Shown here one piece after another: positions 39,678 through 48,803 of a stretch of 64,000 bases of DNA. Origin of the DNA: Rhodobacteraceae bacterium SB2 (GTDB lineage: Bacteria; Pseudomonadota; Alphaproteobacteria; Rhodobacterales; Rhodobacteraceae); NCBI GenBank assembly GCA_001642945.1, contig LGRT01000034.1, positions 248,001 through 312,000 on the forward strand. Direction: 5' to 3'. Positions within the stretch are counted from its first letter, which is position 1. Each line of letters starts with the position of its first letter. The translations under genes were made by a program, and so were the position numbers. The notes beneath the pieces are model-generated. The model had not been told where the DNA came from, did not search any database, and saw only the letters and a list, made by a program, of their open reading frames with translations.

Positions 39678-40514
39678 TTAAATAACCTTCTTATCGTCAA
39701 TAATCGTCATCGTGGCCAAACCGCTTTCGCCAAGATCAACCTTAGCAAAAGGACCACCATGGCACATATGACCCGGATCTTGACTGTCCAAGACATCGGT
39801 TTCAGCCAATATCTTTTCAGCAAATTGCTCTGCATTATCTTTCGGACGAAAGCCGATAAAGGACGCTTTGCTATTATCAACCGCGGCACGGTCATTGTTT
39901 GAAACACCGTAAACAACGGTAAAACCTGTGACAGGTGTATCGATGCAGCGCTTGGTCAGTTGAATCAGATCATCATAAGATAACCAAGTTCCAAGCGCGC
40001 GCGCGCTGGTGACCTGAGCACAAGATAAAATGCGCATATGCACGCTTTCAAGCCCCCGCTTATCCCAATACATCGAGCCTAGATCTTCTGCGAAACACTT
40101 TGCCAAGCCATAAAACGTATCAGGGCGATGCCGGCTATCAGCATCGAGAGTTTCCGTAATAGGGTGCATTCCGACCGCATGAATAGAGCTGGCATAAACC
40201 ACCCTTTTTAGCCCGTTTTGATAGGCTGCCTCCCAAATATTATAAGCACCGATAAAATTAGGGCCCAATAATTTTTCAAAGGGCCCCTCATCGACGAATG
40301 CCCCCATATGGATCACCATATCGGCGCCCTGCAGGATACGCATCATATCATCTAAGCGAGCCAAATCCCCTTTTGCATAGGTTTCGCCAGGGTAGAGATT
40401 GCCAATATCGTCCACCAAATCAGTTGATACCAATTCATCGCACATTTTTGACAATGGCTCGCGCAGGTAAGATCCAAGGCGACCTGCAGCCCCCGTTAAA
40501 ACTAGCTTTTTCAT
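39678..40514 (-). CDS. NAD-dependent SDR resembling uronate dehydrogenase
   Basis: A 278-residue extended-type SDR. The nucleotide motif GAAGRLGSYL lies at 8-17, ASSIHAVGMHP with the catalytic Ser near 109-119, and YGLAKCFAED supplies the YxxxK pair near 135-144. TWLSYDDLIQLTKR and GFTVVYGVSN match the uronate dehydrogenase group, which oxidises galacturonate or glucuronate to the lactone. It lies 167 bases downstream of the FAD oxidoreductase in the same direction and may end the hyuA-hyuB-oxidase transcript. The real substrate may be a hydantoin-related or sugar-acid compound. Confidence 0.82.
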   Translation of the reverse strand: MKKLVLTGAAGRLGSYLREPLSKMCDELVSTDLVDDIGNLYPGETYAKGDLARLDDMMRILQGADMVIHMGAFVDEGPFEKLLGPNFIGAYNIWEAAYQNGLKRVVYASSIHAVGMHPITETLDADSRHRPDTFYGLAKCFAEDLGSMYWDKRGLESVHMRILSCAQVTSARALGTWLSYDDLIQLTKRCIDTPVTGFTVVYGVSNNDRAAVDNSKASFIGFRPKDNAEQFAEKILAETDVLDSQDPGHMCHGGPFAKVDLGESGLATMTIIDDKKVI

Positions 40515-40661
40515 TTAAGTCGTCCTTTATTTCAATTCAGATTGGTTTTTTGAAACAGTAATCGGCACGCACCGCTTTCACAATCAATTACAGCAAAAGA
40601 AGCCAAGGAAACAAACCTCCCTAAAAATGCAAAATGCAAACTTGGCAGGCAAACCTGGCAC

Positions 40662-40677
40662 CCCGCTTTACAGCGGG
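40662..40677 (-). terminator. hairpin after the FAD oxidoreductase gene
   Basis: A 6-bp stem (CCCGCT / AGCGGG) with a 4-base loop lies five bases past the stop in minus-strand reading. No T run follows on that strand; it may only reduce readthrough to the next gene. Confidence 0.4.
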
Positions 40678-40681
40678 TTTA

Positions 40682-41896
40682 TCAGATTATAGCTTTTTCC
40701 AAAATTGGGCGGTTCGCGGCAAATCGGTCAAACCCAAAAGCAGTCAAATCAAGCGTTTGATAGGCACCATGCACCATAATTTCAGCAATTGCTCGTCCCA
40801 TCGCCGGAGATTGCTGCAACCCGTGACCAGAAAACCCATTTATGAAAAAGAAATTTTCCACATCATTATGCGGCCCTATGATCGCATTTTGATCAAAGCA
40901 ATTATACGCGTAATGCCCGGCCCATTCTGATTGAATTTTTATCGCCTCAAACTGGGGAATGCGCGCCGCTATTATTGGCCAAATATCGGCCTCCCAAAGC
41001 GAATGATCCATCTCAAAATCATCATATTCCACCGCTTGATCGTTAAATGAACGTCCACCACATAGATAGGTTCCCCCGCCATTGTCGCGCATATGAACCC
41101 CGGAGGGGTCGATTGTCAGCGGTAGCGGTTTATCCAAAGGTTTTTGCGCGGAAAATATCCAACTATATCTTTTGCGCGGTTCCACGGGAATCTGCGCCCC
41201 CGCCATTTTTGCGGTTTCAATCGCGCGGGGCCCAGATGCATTCAACACTTGCCCGCATGATATCACCTCACCGGTTTTCATCGTTACGCTCTCTACGCGC
41301 GTGCCTGCTGCGTTTTTGCTCATCCCGACCACTTCGTTTTGAACAAATTCAACGCCCCGATCGGCCGCCGATTTGCGCCAGCAATCAAACACCGCCACAC
41401 CATCCCAATAGCCTTCATCGATAAGATTGATCGACCCCAGAACAATATCATCAACGTTGTAAAAGGGATAAGCTGCTTTGATCTGCGTGGGCGTCATAAG
41501 CTGCGTTGCCGCACCGCACGCAATTTGAACAGCTTGATTTTCGCGCAAAACAGCAGCGCCCGAAAGGTTATTCGCCAAATATAGATAGCCAAAACTGTTG
41601 ATCTTTAACTTTGGAGCGCGCGGATCGCCCTTCATATAGCTGGGCAGGTTTTGAATAAAATCTGCACTGAATTGGGAAATACGCACGTTTAGCGGGCTTG
41701 AAAATTGCTGACGAATGCAGGAGTTGCTCTTCATCGTAGACGAAAACTCATAGCTTGTATCTTTTTCGACCACCAAAACCGAACCATTAAAACTGGCATC
41801 ATCCGACAAGAACCAGGCCGCGGAAGCGCCCATAATAGCCCCGCCCACGATCACAATATCATAGGTTGCGTTTTCGGGAGGCTGCAGCGCGCTCAT
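40682..41896 (-). CDS. FAD-dependent oxidoreductase (DAO/glycine-oxidase family)
   Basis: A 404-residue flavoprotein of the D-amino-acid oxidase/sarcosine oxidase type. The FAD-binding start is YDIVIVGGAIMGASAAWFL near 12-30. GQVLNASGPRAIETAKMAG near 215-233 and NFFFINGFSGHGLQQSPAMG near 350-369 are family blocks. It overlaps the hyuB stop by four bases (ATGA), so it is coupled to the hydantoinase pair. It may oxidise the amino acid or N-methyl amino acid released by HyuAB. Confidence 0.88.
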   Translation of the reverse strand: MSALQPPENATYDIVIVGGAIMGASAAWFLSDDASFNGSVLVVEKDTSYEFSSTMKSNSCIRQQFSSPLNVRISQFSADFIQNLPSYMKGDPRAPKLKINSFGYLYLANNLSGAAVLRENQAVQIACGAATQLMTPTQIKAAYPFYNVDDIVLGSINLIDEGYWDGVAVFDCWRKSAADRGVEFVQNEVVGMSKNAAGTRVESVTMKTGEVISCGQVLNASGPRAIETAKMAGAQIPVEPRKRYSWIFSAQKPLDKPLPLTIDPSGVHMRDNGGGTYLCGGRSFNDQAVEYDDFEMDHSLWEADIWPIIAARIPQFEAIKIQSEWAGHYAYNCFDQNAIIGPHNDVENFFFINGFSGHGLQQSPAMGRAIAEIMVHGAYQTLDLTAFGFDRFAANRPILEKAII

Positions 41897-43596
41897 GGCT
41901 CTTTGCCTTCCTGCACCAAGGCTTTAACAGCGGCGATGTCCGCCTTGCTCAACCCGTAAAGCGTTTCTGCGCTTGCCGCTGAAATATAGCCACGCGCAAG
42001 ATCCCTTTTTACCAAAGCACTCGGGCGGTCTTTCGGGTCGCCATAGCCACCACCGCCCGGAAATGCCATCAATACGCGCCGGTCATGGGCCACAAATTGC
42101 TTGCCTTTTCCCTTCATCACAGCACCGTCATCCTGAGCAATGCTGGTTTTTGCACCCGCTGCAGCCCCCCGTCTGCCCAATGCAGGGTGGTTTACCCGGT
42201 CCAGCATGGCCTGAAGGTCAAACTCATACCCATCGCGCGCGCTCACCTCCATATATTGCCCCAAACCACCGCGGTGTTTACCTGCTCCGCCGGAATCGGG
42301 TCGCAGCTCTTTACGCCAAATGATCACCGGACCCGCGTGTTCTGTGGCTTCAACGGGCATCGTCATCACACCAGAGGGAAAGGCCGTGGCATTTAATCCG
42401 TCATGATCGGGCCTCGCGCCCGAGCCACCCGAATTGAACGTCAGAACCTCAAACCGCGCCCTGCCGAATTCAGCGTCTTGATCGCTGCGCGCGCGTAATG
42501 ACATCTGAAAATTGCACAAACACCCTGCCCCTTCAGCTGGCACCACGCCCGGCACAATCTGGTCGAAGGCATTAAACACAGCATCGGGCACAAAATGACC
42601 AATAATATGGCGCAAGGCTACGGGCGCTGGATGCGCGGCATGCACGATCGAGTTTTCAGTTGCCCGCACTTCAAACGGCGCAAGCGATGCCGCATTATTC
42701 GGAATCTCGGGCGCAATCGCGACTTTCAGCGCATAACAAGCATAGGCTTTTGTATAAACGAGGGGGCAATTGATGCCTTTTTTATCGACCGGCGAGCTCC
42801 CCGCAAAATCGGTGACAATGCGATCTTCGTGAATGGTAATTTTGGCTTGGATCGTTATCGGCGTATCAAAGCCATCGATCGTTAGGGCCCCCTGCGCCGT
42901 TTGACGCGGTAGCGCCGCAATGGCCTCAAGCGTTGCGCGGCGCGAGTGATCAAGGATAAATTGTGCGATAGCCGTCAGATCCGCAAGATCAAATTCCTGC
43001 ATCATATCGATCAAGCGGCGATGCCCAATCTCATTACAGCTTGCCAAAGCATAGATATCACCAATCAACTGATCCGGTTGCCGTACATTTCCACGAATAA
43101 TACGTATCAACGTTTGATCAACAACGCGTCGCTCAGCAAATTTCAGTATCGGCAGATAGAGGCCTTCTTCGTAAACGCTGGAGGCGTCTGCGCCAAAGCC
43201 ACGCCCACCAATATCAACCACATGGGCTGTACAGGCGAAAAAACCCACCAAATTTCCGCTAAAAAAGGAAGGCGATACCATGGTTATATCATGCAGATGG
43301 CCCGTGCCCTCCCATGGGTCATTGGTGATGTAAATATCGCCTTCAAAAATGTTATCCGGCCCGATACGCCGTATAAAATGCGCCACAGCATCTGCCATTG
43401 CATTGACATGCCCCGGCGTGCCCGTCACCGCTTGGGCAAGCATACGCCCTTGCTGATCATAGACCCCGGCCGACAAATCCCCCGCTTCGCGCACAGAGGT
43501 TGAAAAAGCGGTGCGTATAAGCGCTTGCGCTTGCTCTTCAACGACCGAAATCAAACGGTTCCACATAATTTGATAGGCCACATCAGAATTAAGCAT
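41893..43596 (-). CDS. hyuB: hydantoinase/oxoprolinase subunit B (HyuB)
   Basis: A 567-residue protein of the hydantoinase B/5-oxoprolinase family, which opens cyclic amides with ATP together with HyuA. Diagnostic blocks are TAFSTSVREAGDLSAGVYD near 29-47, ITNDPWEGTGHLHDITMVSP near 90-109, and SGGSGARPDHDGLNATAFPSG near 393-412. It overlaps the hyuA stop by 8 bases and the FAD gene by 4. The start ATG lies just upstream. Confidence 0.93.
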   Translation of the reverse strand: MLNSDVAYQIMWNRLISVVEEQAQALIRTAFSTSVREAGDLSAGVYDQQGRMLAQAVTGTPGHVNAMADAVAHFIRRIGPDNIFEGDIYITNDPWEGTGHLHDITMVSPSFFSGNLVGFFACTAHVVDIGGRGFGADASSVYEEGLYLPILKFAERRVVDQTLIRIIRGNVRQPDQLIGDIYALASCNEIGHRRLIDMMQEFDLADLTAIAQFILDHSRRATLEAIAALPRQTAQGALTIDGFDTPITIQAKITIHEDRIVTDFAGSSPVDKKGINCPLVYTKAYACYALKVAIAPEIPNNAASLAPFEVRATENSIVHAAHPAPVALRHIIGHFVPDAVFNAFDQIVPGVVPAEGAGCLCNFQMSLRARSDQDAEFGRARFEVLTFNSGGSGARPDHDGLNATAFPSGVMTMPVEATEHAGPVIIWRKELRPDSGGAGKHRGGLGQYMEVSARDGYEFDLQAMLDRVNHPALGRRGAAAGAKTSIAQDDGAVMKGKGKQFVAHDRRVLMAFPGGGGYGDPKDRPSALVKRDLARGYISAASAETLYGLSKADIAAVKALVQEGKEP

Positions 43597-45679
43597 CGCT
43601 TGCTCCTTTTAAACGCAGATCGATACAACCATCGGCCAAGCATGTGGCAACGCGGCTTGAGGGCACAATAATCGTTGTTTCATCCTCGGTTATTGCGGCG
43701 GGCCCCGCAATCACATCTTCGCAGCGCAAGTGATCGCGCGGTATTTCCGCCGCCTCCACAAACGCTTCCACCGCAGGTTCAAAAAGAGTGCGGTTTGCAG
43801 GGGCTAACGCGTGCACGCGCGCGGCACTTTCCGGTACCCGCGCCACCGCATCAGGCGTTGTGGCGGCATTCACCGACCAAACCGTCACTTCAATATCCAG
43901 CCCCGCGACTGGGCGCCCGAATAATTTGGCATATTGATCAGTAAAGCGGCTCTCAAAAACGGCTGCGTCAGGCGTCTTAGCGCAATATGCGTCTAAACCA
44001 ATCGGAATTTCCCAACCCTGGCCTGCGTAGCGCATATAGGCTTTAAACTCCAAAACGATCGGGCTGTTAGAGGTGCAGCGGGCGACAAATCCAACCGCCT
44101 CCATTTGCAAGTCATGCAACAGCGATTTGATTCTTTTCGGATCAAACTGCGTAAGCTTCATATAAACAGAGCGCGTTGCTTCAAAGCTGAACGGCGCGCG
44201 TAAAAACCCAATTGCCGAGCCAACCCCTGCACCCGGCGGCACCAAGGCCCGACGAATGCCAAGCTTTTCGCAAAGACGGCCCGCGTGCAAGGGTGCAGCC
44301 CCGCCAAATGCGATCATCGTATAACCAGAGAGATCTTCGCCAGTTTCCACCGCGTGTACCCGCGCCGCATTCGCCATATTTTCATCAACCACTTCGGCCA
44401 ACCCAAACGCCGCAGTGATCGCGGGCATATTTAAAGGTGCCCCCAAAACCCTACCCAGTACCTTTTGCGCCTCTGCGCCATCAAGAGGTAAAGATCCGCC
44501 AGCAAAGCGCTCTGGATCCAATTTGCCCAAAAGCAGGTCCGCATCGGTAACGGCCGGCTTTTCTCCCCCTTTGCCAAAACAGGCCGGCCCCGGCTCAGAG
44601 CCGGCGCTTTGCGGCCCAACCCGGATTTGACGCAGCGCATCAACATGCGCGAGCGATCCCCCCCCAGCACCGATTTCAACCATATCAATAACCGGTATCG
44701 AAATCGGCATGCCCGAGCCTTTTTTAAATCGGTAGCTTCTCGCAACTTCAAAAACACGGCTGGTTTTGGGCGTTTGGTCTTTGATCAAACAAATTTTGGC
44801 GGTGGTGCCCCCCATATCGAAAGATATAACATTTTTTAACCCATGGCGCGCCGCGATATGGGCCGCAAAAACCGCGCCCCCTGCAGGGCCCGATTCCACC
44901 AGACGCACAGGAAATTCAGCAGCGCTTTCAAGCGAGATAATACCGCCCCCAGAATGCATAAGAAAAACGTCACATTCCACCATTTCAGACCGCAACCGAT
45001 TCCTTAAGCGATCTAAATATGATTTCATCAAAGGTTTGATATAGGCATTCGCAACCACAGTGTTGAACCGCTCATATTCGCGCATCTGTGGAGACACTTC
45101 ACAGGACAGTGAAACCATCACATGCGGCAACCGCTCTGATAACAGCTCAGCCACCATTTTTTCATGGCGATCGTTCAAATAAGAATGGATCAATCCCACC
45201 GCAACGCTTTCATACCCTGCCGCCGCAATTTGAGCGATAACCGGTTCTATATCGGCGCGGCTGAGAGCCATAATTTCAGCCCCATTGGCATCCATCCGAC
45301 CCGGAACCGTGTAGCGCCTTTGGCGCGGCAAAAGCGGCTCGGGCAAGATCAGATTTAAATCATATTGCTCAAACCGCGATTCCGTGCGCATTTCAATCAC
45401 GTCTCGAAACCCTTCGCTCGTAATCAAAGCCGTTTTCGCGCCCCGCCGCTCAATCAACGCATTTGTTGCCAACGTCGTGCCGTGAATGACCTGCTCAATT
45501 TGGAAAGGCGCAACGCCGGCTTTGTCACAAACTTGCTGAAGGCCTGCGATAATTGCCTCTTCAGGTGCTGTGTAGGTGGTTAAAACCTTGGCAGAAAAAA
45601 CTGCGGTGCCAACCTCCAGCACCACATCTGTAAAAGTTCCGCCAATATCTACGCCCAAACGAACTGAGTGCTGCGCCAA
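43589..45679 (-). CDS. hyuA: hydantoinase/oxoprolinase subunit A (HyuA)
   Basis: A 696-residue ATP-binding partner of HyuB. It opens AQHSVRLGVDIGGTFTDV, the phosphate-binding region, then VIHGTTLATNALIERRGAKT near 65-84, SGPAGGAVFAAHIA near 260-273 and ISFDMGGTTAKICLI near 283-297. The start is taken as TTG at 45679 because GGAGG lies nine bases before it; an ATG at 45754 in the same frame would add 25 residues without family likeness. N-methylhydantoinase, hydantoinase or oxoprolinase activity cannot be told apart. Confidence 0.9.
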   Translation of the reverse strand: MAQHSVRLGVDIGGTFTDVVLEVGTAVFSAKVLTTYTAPEEAIIAGLQQVCDKAGVAPFQIEQVIHGTTLATNALIERRGAKTALITSEGFRDVIEMRTESRFEQYDLNLILPEPLLPRQRRYTVPGRMDANGAEIMALSRADIEPVIAQIAAAGYESVAVGLIHSYLNDRHEKMVAELLSERLPHVMVSLSCEVSPQMREYERFNTVVANAYIKPLMKSYLDRLRNRLRSEMVECDVFLMHSGGGIISLESAAEFPVRLVESGPAGGAVFAAHIAARHGLKNVISFDMGGTTAKICLIKDQTPKTSRVFEVARSYRFKKGSGMPISIPVIDMVEIGAGGGSLAHVDALRQIRVGPQSAGSEPGPACFGKGGEKPAVTDADLLLGKLDPERFAGGSLPLDGAEAQKVLGRVLGAPLNMPAITAAFGLAEVVDENMANAARVHAVETGEDLSGYTMIAFGGAAPLHAGRLCEKLGIRRALVPPGAGVGSAIGFLRAPFSFEATRSVYMKLTQFDPKRIKSLLHDLQMEAVGFVARCTSNSPIVLEFKAYMRYAGQGWEIPIGLDAYCAKTPDAAVFESRFTDQYAKLFGRPVAGLDIEVTVWSVNAATTPDAVARVPESAARVHALAPANRTLFEPAVEAFVEAAEIPRDHLRCEDVIAGPAAITEDETTIIVPSSRVATCLADGCIDLRLKGASDA

Positions 45680-46172
45680 GAAAAAAGACCTCCAATTTAG
45701 TCTGTTAAAACTAGGGGTTGTCGGGGCCGATTTACAAGTTGTTTTATCGATCATACAAAACCGCGCTAAATGCGTCGGCCCATACCAAAGGCACTAGGCA
45801 TCCGAAGTATTCTTTAACCACAAGTCGTTTAGTCGCAAAAGTTTGAGCGCCTATTAAAACTGCAAAGCGCGGCCGCCAAAAGCATCACTCAATATAAGCA
45901 GCGCCCTGTGAGAACCCTTTCCTGCAAACTTGAATTTTAGAACGTGAAGACAATCAATTGTACCGACGGGTCCACAGATCGCCAAATCTACCGTAAGACG
46001 CAGGTGCAGATTAGGAGAGGCAAAATAATTTCCCGAAATATTCGCGTAAAGCTGGCACAGTTTGAGCTGAAACCACATCTTAAACCCCAAATCATTTAAG
46101 GGATATCCCAACACCGATTTCTAAGCGCACGGACTATCCACAGCGTACCGGCTGTTTCCCCCAGAACCAACT
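45680..46172. other. gene-free region upstream of hyuA
   Basis: About 490 bases between the lacI end and the hyuA start. Only short ORFs without family likeness or ribosome sites are seen (for example 45854-46114, minus). It presumably holds the hyuA promoter. Confidence 0.55.
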
Positions 46173-47195
46173 TTAGGGCGCCACAGCGGCAAGCGTATCT
46201 CGGAACACAAGTTTGGTCTTTAACGGTATGGATTTCAGAGCAGTTCCCTCTTTGATTAAATTCGCCAGCGCTTTCGCCGCGAATACTCCCATTTCACGAT
46301 GCGGAACATGCACTGTGGTCAGCGCCGGATAGGCAACTTGCGCCAATTCGATATCGTCAAACCCAATGATAGATACATCCTTGGGAACGTTTAGGTTTAG
46401 TTCGCGCGCGCTTCTCAACGCCCCCACGGCCAAAACATCATTACCGCAAAACACAGCGGTTGCCCCCGTATTTGCAGCCATAACCTGCTTGAAAGCTTGC
46501 GCGCCCTCCTCGATACCATAGGTGGTTTCAAGCAAATAAAGATCATTTGGATCCAATCCGTTTTCCGCCATCGCATCCAAAATACCAGAATGACGGGCTT
46601 GTGCACGGTCATTGGTTGCTCTTTGCGCAGAAATCAGCGCTAGTTTTCGATGGCCCATCTCTATCACTTTGACCGCCATCTCACGCATCGCAGCACGGTT
46701 GTCAAACCCCACAGAGGGTCGTTCAGCTTGGCTGTTATAAGCCCAAGCGGTCAACGCCGCGACTCCTTGGTTTTCTAGAAATCGATAGATTTCGGGATCA
46801 CGCTCATGCCCAATCAAAAGCAACGCATCCGCCCCACGGGCTACCAGCGCTCTGATTTGCTCTTGTTCTATTTCAGGCCGGTATGACGTACTGGCAACCA
46901 AAAGCGTGAAACCGTGCAACAATAACTCTTCTTGAAAGGCTTGGAGGCCACGCGCGAAAATTGCGTTTTCCATCGTGGGAATAATCGCGCCGATCGTATT
47001 GGTGCGATTAGTGGCCATGACTTTGGCACCAAAGTTTGGCAAATAACCCAACTCGCTGATCGCGGCAGACACTTTTTGGCGCGTTGCAGCCGACACTTTA
47101 TCGGGAAAATTTAGACATCGCGAGACGGTTGCCGTCGACACATTGGCCGCAAAAGCAACATCATGAAGCGTTGGAGTGCCATTTTTAATGCGCAT
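46173..47195 (-). CDS. LacI-family transcriptional regulator
   Basis: A 340-residue repressor. The helix-turn-helix is TLHDVAFAANVSTATVSRCL near 9-28 with the hinge helix LGYLPNFGAKVM near 49-60. The effector domain has IGAIIPTMENAIFARGL and SIIGFDDIELAQVAYPALTT near 275-294, typical of sugar- or polyol-responsive members. It is divergent from the TRAP/HisD-like operon. Two operator-like palindromes lie between them, so it probably controls that operon and itself. Confidence 0.93.
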   Translation of the reverse strand: MRIKNGTPTLHDVAFAANVSTATVSRCLNFPDKVSAATRQKVSAAISELGYLPNFGAKVMATNRTNTIGAIIPTMENAIFARGLQAFQEELLLHGFTLLVASTSYRPEIEQEQIRALVARGADALLLIGHERDPEIYRFLENQGVAALTAWAYNSQAERPSVGFDNRAAMREMAVKVIEMGHRKLALISAQRATNDRAQARHSGILDAMAENGLDPNDLYLLETTYGIEEGAQAFKQVMAANTGATAVFCGNDVLAVGALRSARELNLNVPKDVSIIGFDDIELAQVAYPALTTVHVPHREMGVFAAKALANLIKEGTALKSIPLKTKLVFRDTLAAVAP

Positions 47196-47261
47196 TCAAG
47201 GTCAACCCACTTTGATCAGAACTGCAACTATATGGCATTATTAAAGAAATTAAAATATTCG

Positions 47262-47277
47262 ATGTAAAGGCTTGCAT
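47262..47277. promoter_or_regulatory. LacI-type operator candidate 1
   Basis: ATGTAAAGGCTTGCAT, an imperfect palindrome similar to the next one, seven bases from it. The central CG is altered to GC-rich GGC. Lies in the lacI/TRAP divergent promoter. Confidence 0.5.
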
Positions 47278-47284
47278 TTTAGTA

Positions 47285-47300
47285 ATGTAAACGCTTACAT
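47285..47300. promoter_or_regulatory. LacI-type operator candidate 2
   Basis: ATGTAAACGCTTACAT is a near-perfect palindrome (one mismatched pair) of the TGTAAACGTTTACA type bound by LacI-family proteins. It sits 40 bases before the first gene of the divergent operon and 90 before lacI. Confidence 0.75.
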
Positions 47301-47339
47301 TGTAAGAGAATCGGCTTAACATCTGGGAGGATAGGTTAA

Positions 47340-47513
47340 ATGCCGCTTATCGGAGCGATCATCTTATTCGTGATTTTCACTTTAAATGTGGCCCTTGGGT
47401 CATTCTATAACGCTTCGTTTATTGGCGATGTCGGCGAAATGCTCATGTTAAGTGGCGTCGCCATCCTGTTTGTCATCACGATTCTGACGAAAGAAGCTGA
47501 GGCTAAAAAGTAG
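47340..47513 (+). CDS. small two-span membrane protein leading a TRAP operon
   Basis: A 57-residue protein starting MPLIGAIILFVIFTLNVALG. Two hydrophobic spans (about 3-20 and 33-50) are separated by a short loop SFYNASFIGDVGEM, and a charged tail EAEAKK ends it. GGGAGG lies 9 bases before the ATG. It is the first gene after the LacI operators and 27 bases before dctP, so it belongs to the TRAP operon. I see no named family, but it is a credible accessory subunit. Confidence 0.78.
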   Translation: MPLIGAIILFVIFTLNVALGSFYNASFIGDVGEMLMLSGVAILFVITILTKEAEAKK

Positions 47514-47540
47514 CCACGGTACATATCACTTAGGGAGTAC

Positions 47541-48695
47541 ATGAAATTGAGTAACGAGAACAAAAACCTGAAATCGGCAACACGCCGAAATTTCCTGAAG
47601 CTAGCGGGCTCAGGCAGCTTCACAGCCGCAATGGTTGCAGGCGCAGCGGGAACGCTTTGGTCAACTGAGGCTGCAGCTCAGACGGCCAGCGAAGAAAGAG
47701 ATCGCGAAAAAGCCGCGGATCACGTGATGACAATCGCAACAGCCTATGTGCTGGGCGCGACGCGCAGCTACCCAATCATGCAATTGGACCTTAAAGAAAA
47801 CATCCAAAACGCAACAAGCGGCAAAGTCTATGTCAAATTGGCCCCCGGCGGACAGTTGGGCGCAGGTGGCGCGTTGGCACAGAAGGTACAATCAGGGACC
47901 ATCCAAGCTGCGCAGCATTCTTTGTCAAACTTTGCCCCTTTCGCGTCAACTGTTGACTTGATCAACATGCCGTACCTTTGTGGTTCAAACCAGCGCTTCA
48001 CAAACCTGGTACATTCTGACACTTGGGCAAAAGCGGTAAACCCGAATGTCGAAGCGGCGGGTTTCAAAGCATTGTTCTATGTCAATATCGACCCGCGTGT
48101 AGTTGCGGTTCGCAAAGGTGGTGCAGGCGCTGTGATGACACCTGGTGATTTGTCTGGCGTAAAGTTCCGCGTACCAGGCTCAGCAATGTTGCAGCAATAT
48201 TACCGCATGGTCGGTGCAAACCCAACACCTGTAGCCTGGGGTGAAACGCCCTCAGCGATCAAACAAGGCGTTGCAGACGCGCTCGACCCATCCGTTGGCG
48301 CGCTGTATGTATTTGGCTTCAAAGACATTTTGAGCCATGTAACTTTCACGCAGGCGGTTCCAGATTCGCAGGTGTATTCTTGTAACCTCGAATGGTTCAA
48401 CTCTATGCCGGCAGATGTTCAAGACGGCATTATAGAAGCGGCGGAAATCACCCGTCATCAGAACCTGTCAAAAGTACCTTCAGCGCGCAATTACGCCATG
48501 GCTGAGCTGCGCAAATCGGGCGTTCAGTTCCACTCATTAAGCGAGGATCAACTGGCTGAGTGGCAATCTGTTGGCGGCTATCAGAATGCAGCATGGGATA
48601 GCTTCAAAGTTGAGCTGGCTGGATCAATGGATACATTTGCCAAGCTAGAAGAAGCAGCCGGCACGCAAGGCCGCTACTACGTACACGACGCATAA
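47541..48695 (+). CDS. dctP: TRAP transporter solute-binding protein (DctP)
   Basis: A 384-residue periplasmic binder with a Tat leader (RRNFLKLAGSGSFTAAMVAG), cleavage near AAAQTAS around residue 48. The body has YPIMQLDLKENIQNATSGKV near 77-96 and a solute site region GVKFRVPGSAMLQQYYRM near 205-222. Length is a little longer than the TakP type in the first operon, and the two are not close paralogues. It is followed by a strong hairpin and then dctQ and dctM. Confidence 0.92.
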   Translation: MKLSNENKNLKSATRRNFLKLAGSGSFTAAMVAGAAGTLWSTEAAAQTASEERDREKAADHVMTIATAYVLGATRSYPIMQLDLKENIQNATSGKVYVKLAPGGQLGAGGALAQKVQSGTIQAAQHSLSNFAPFASTVDLINMPYLCGSNQRFTNLVHSDTWAKAVNPNVEAAGFKALFYVNIDPRVVAVRKGGAGAVMTPGDLSGVKFRVPGSAMLQQYYRMVGANPTPVAWGETPSAIKQGVADALDPSVGALYVFGFKDILSHVTFTQAVPDSQVYSCNLEWFNSMPADVQDGIIEAAEITRHQNLSKVPSARNYAMAELRKSGVQFHSLSEDQLAEWQSVGGYQNAAWDSFKVELAGSMDTFAKLEEAAGTQGRYYVHDA

Positions 48696-48702
48696 GTGTC
48701 TT

Positions 48703-48733
48703 TGGTGGGCGTGCAAAAACGCCCACCATTTTT
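48703..48733 (+). terminator. hairpin with T run between dctP and dctQ
   Basis: A 10-bp perfect stem (including GGTGGGCGT / ACGCCCACC) with a 6-base loop is followed by TTTTT. It starts shortly after the dctP stop, so it likely limits transcription into dctQM and lets dctP be made in excess. Confidence 0.8.
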
Positions 48734-48803
48734 ACTCTCAAAATAATTTTGTATTTATCAACGCGCCTTGCCAGCCAGAGCGACGCTACGAGAGAGGTTT
48801 GTT

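Noticed and set aside
40655-40672. TGGCAC-N5-TTTA near 40657 as a sigma-54 promoter
   Set aside because: The -12 element should be TTGC and is not present.
45854-46114. 86-residue minus-strand ORF upstream of hyuA
   Set aside because: No family likeness and no ribosome site.
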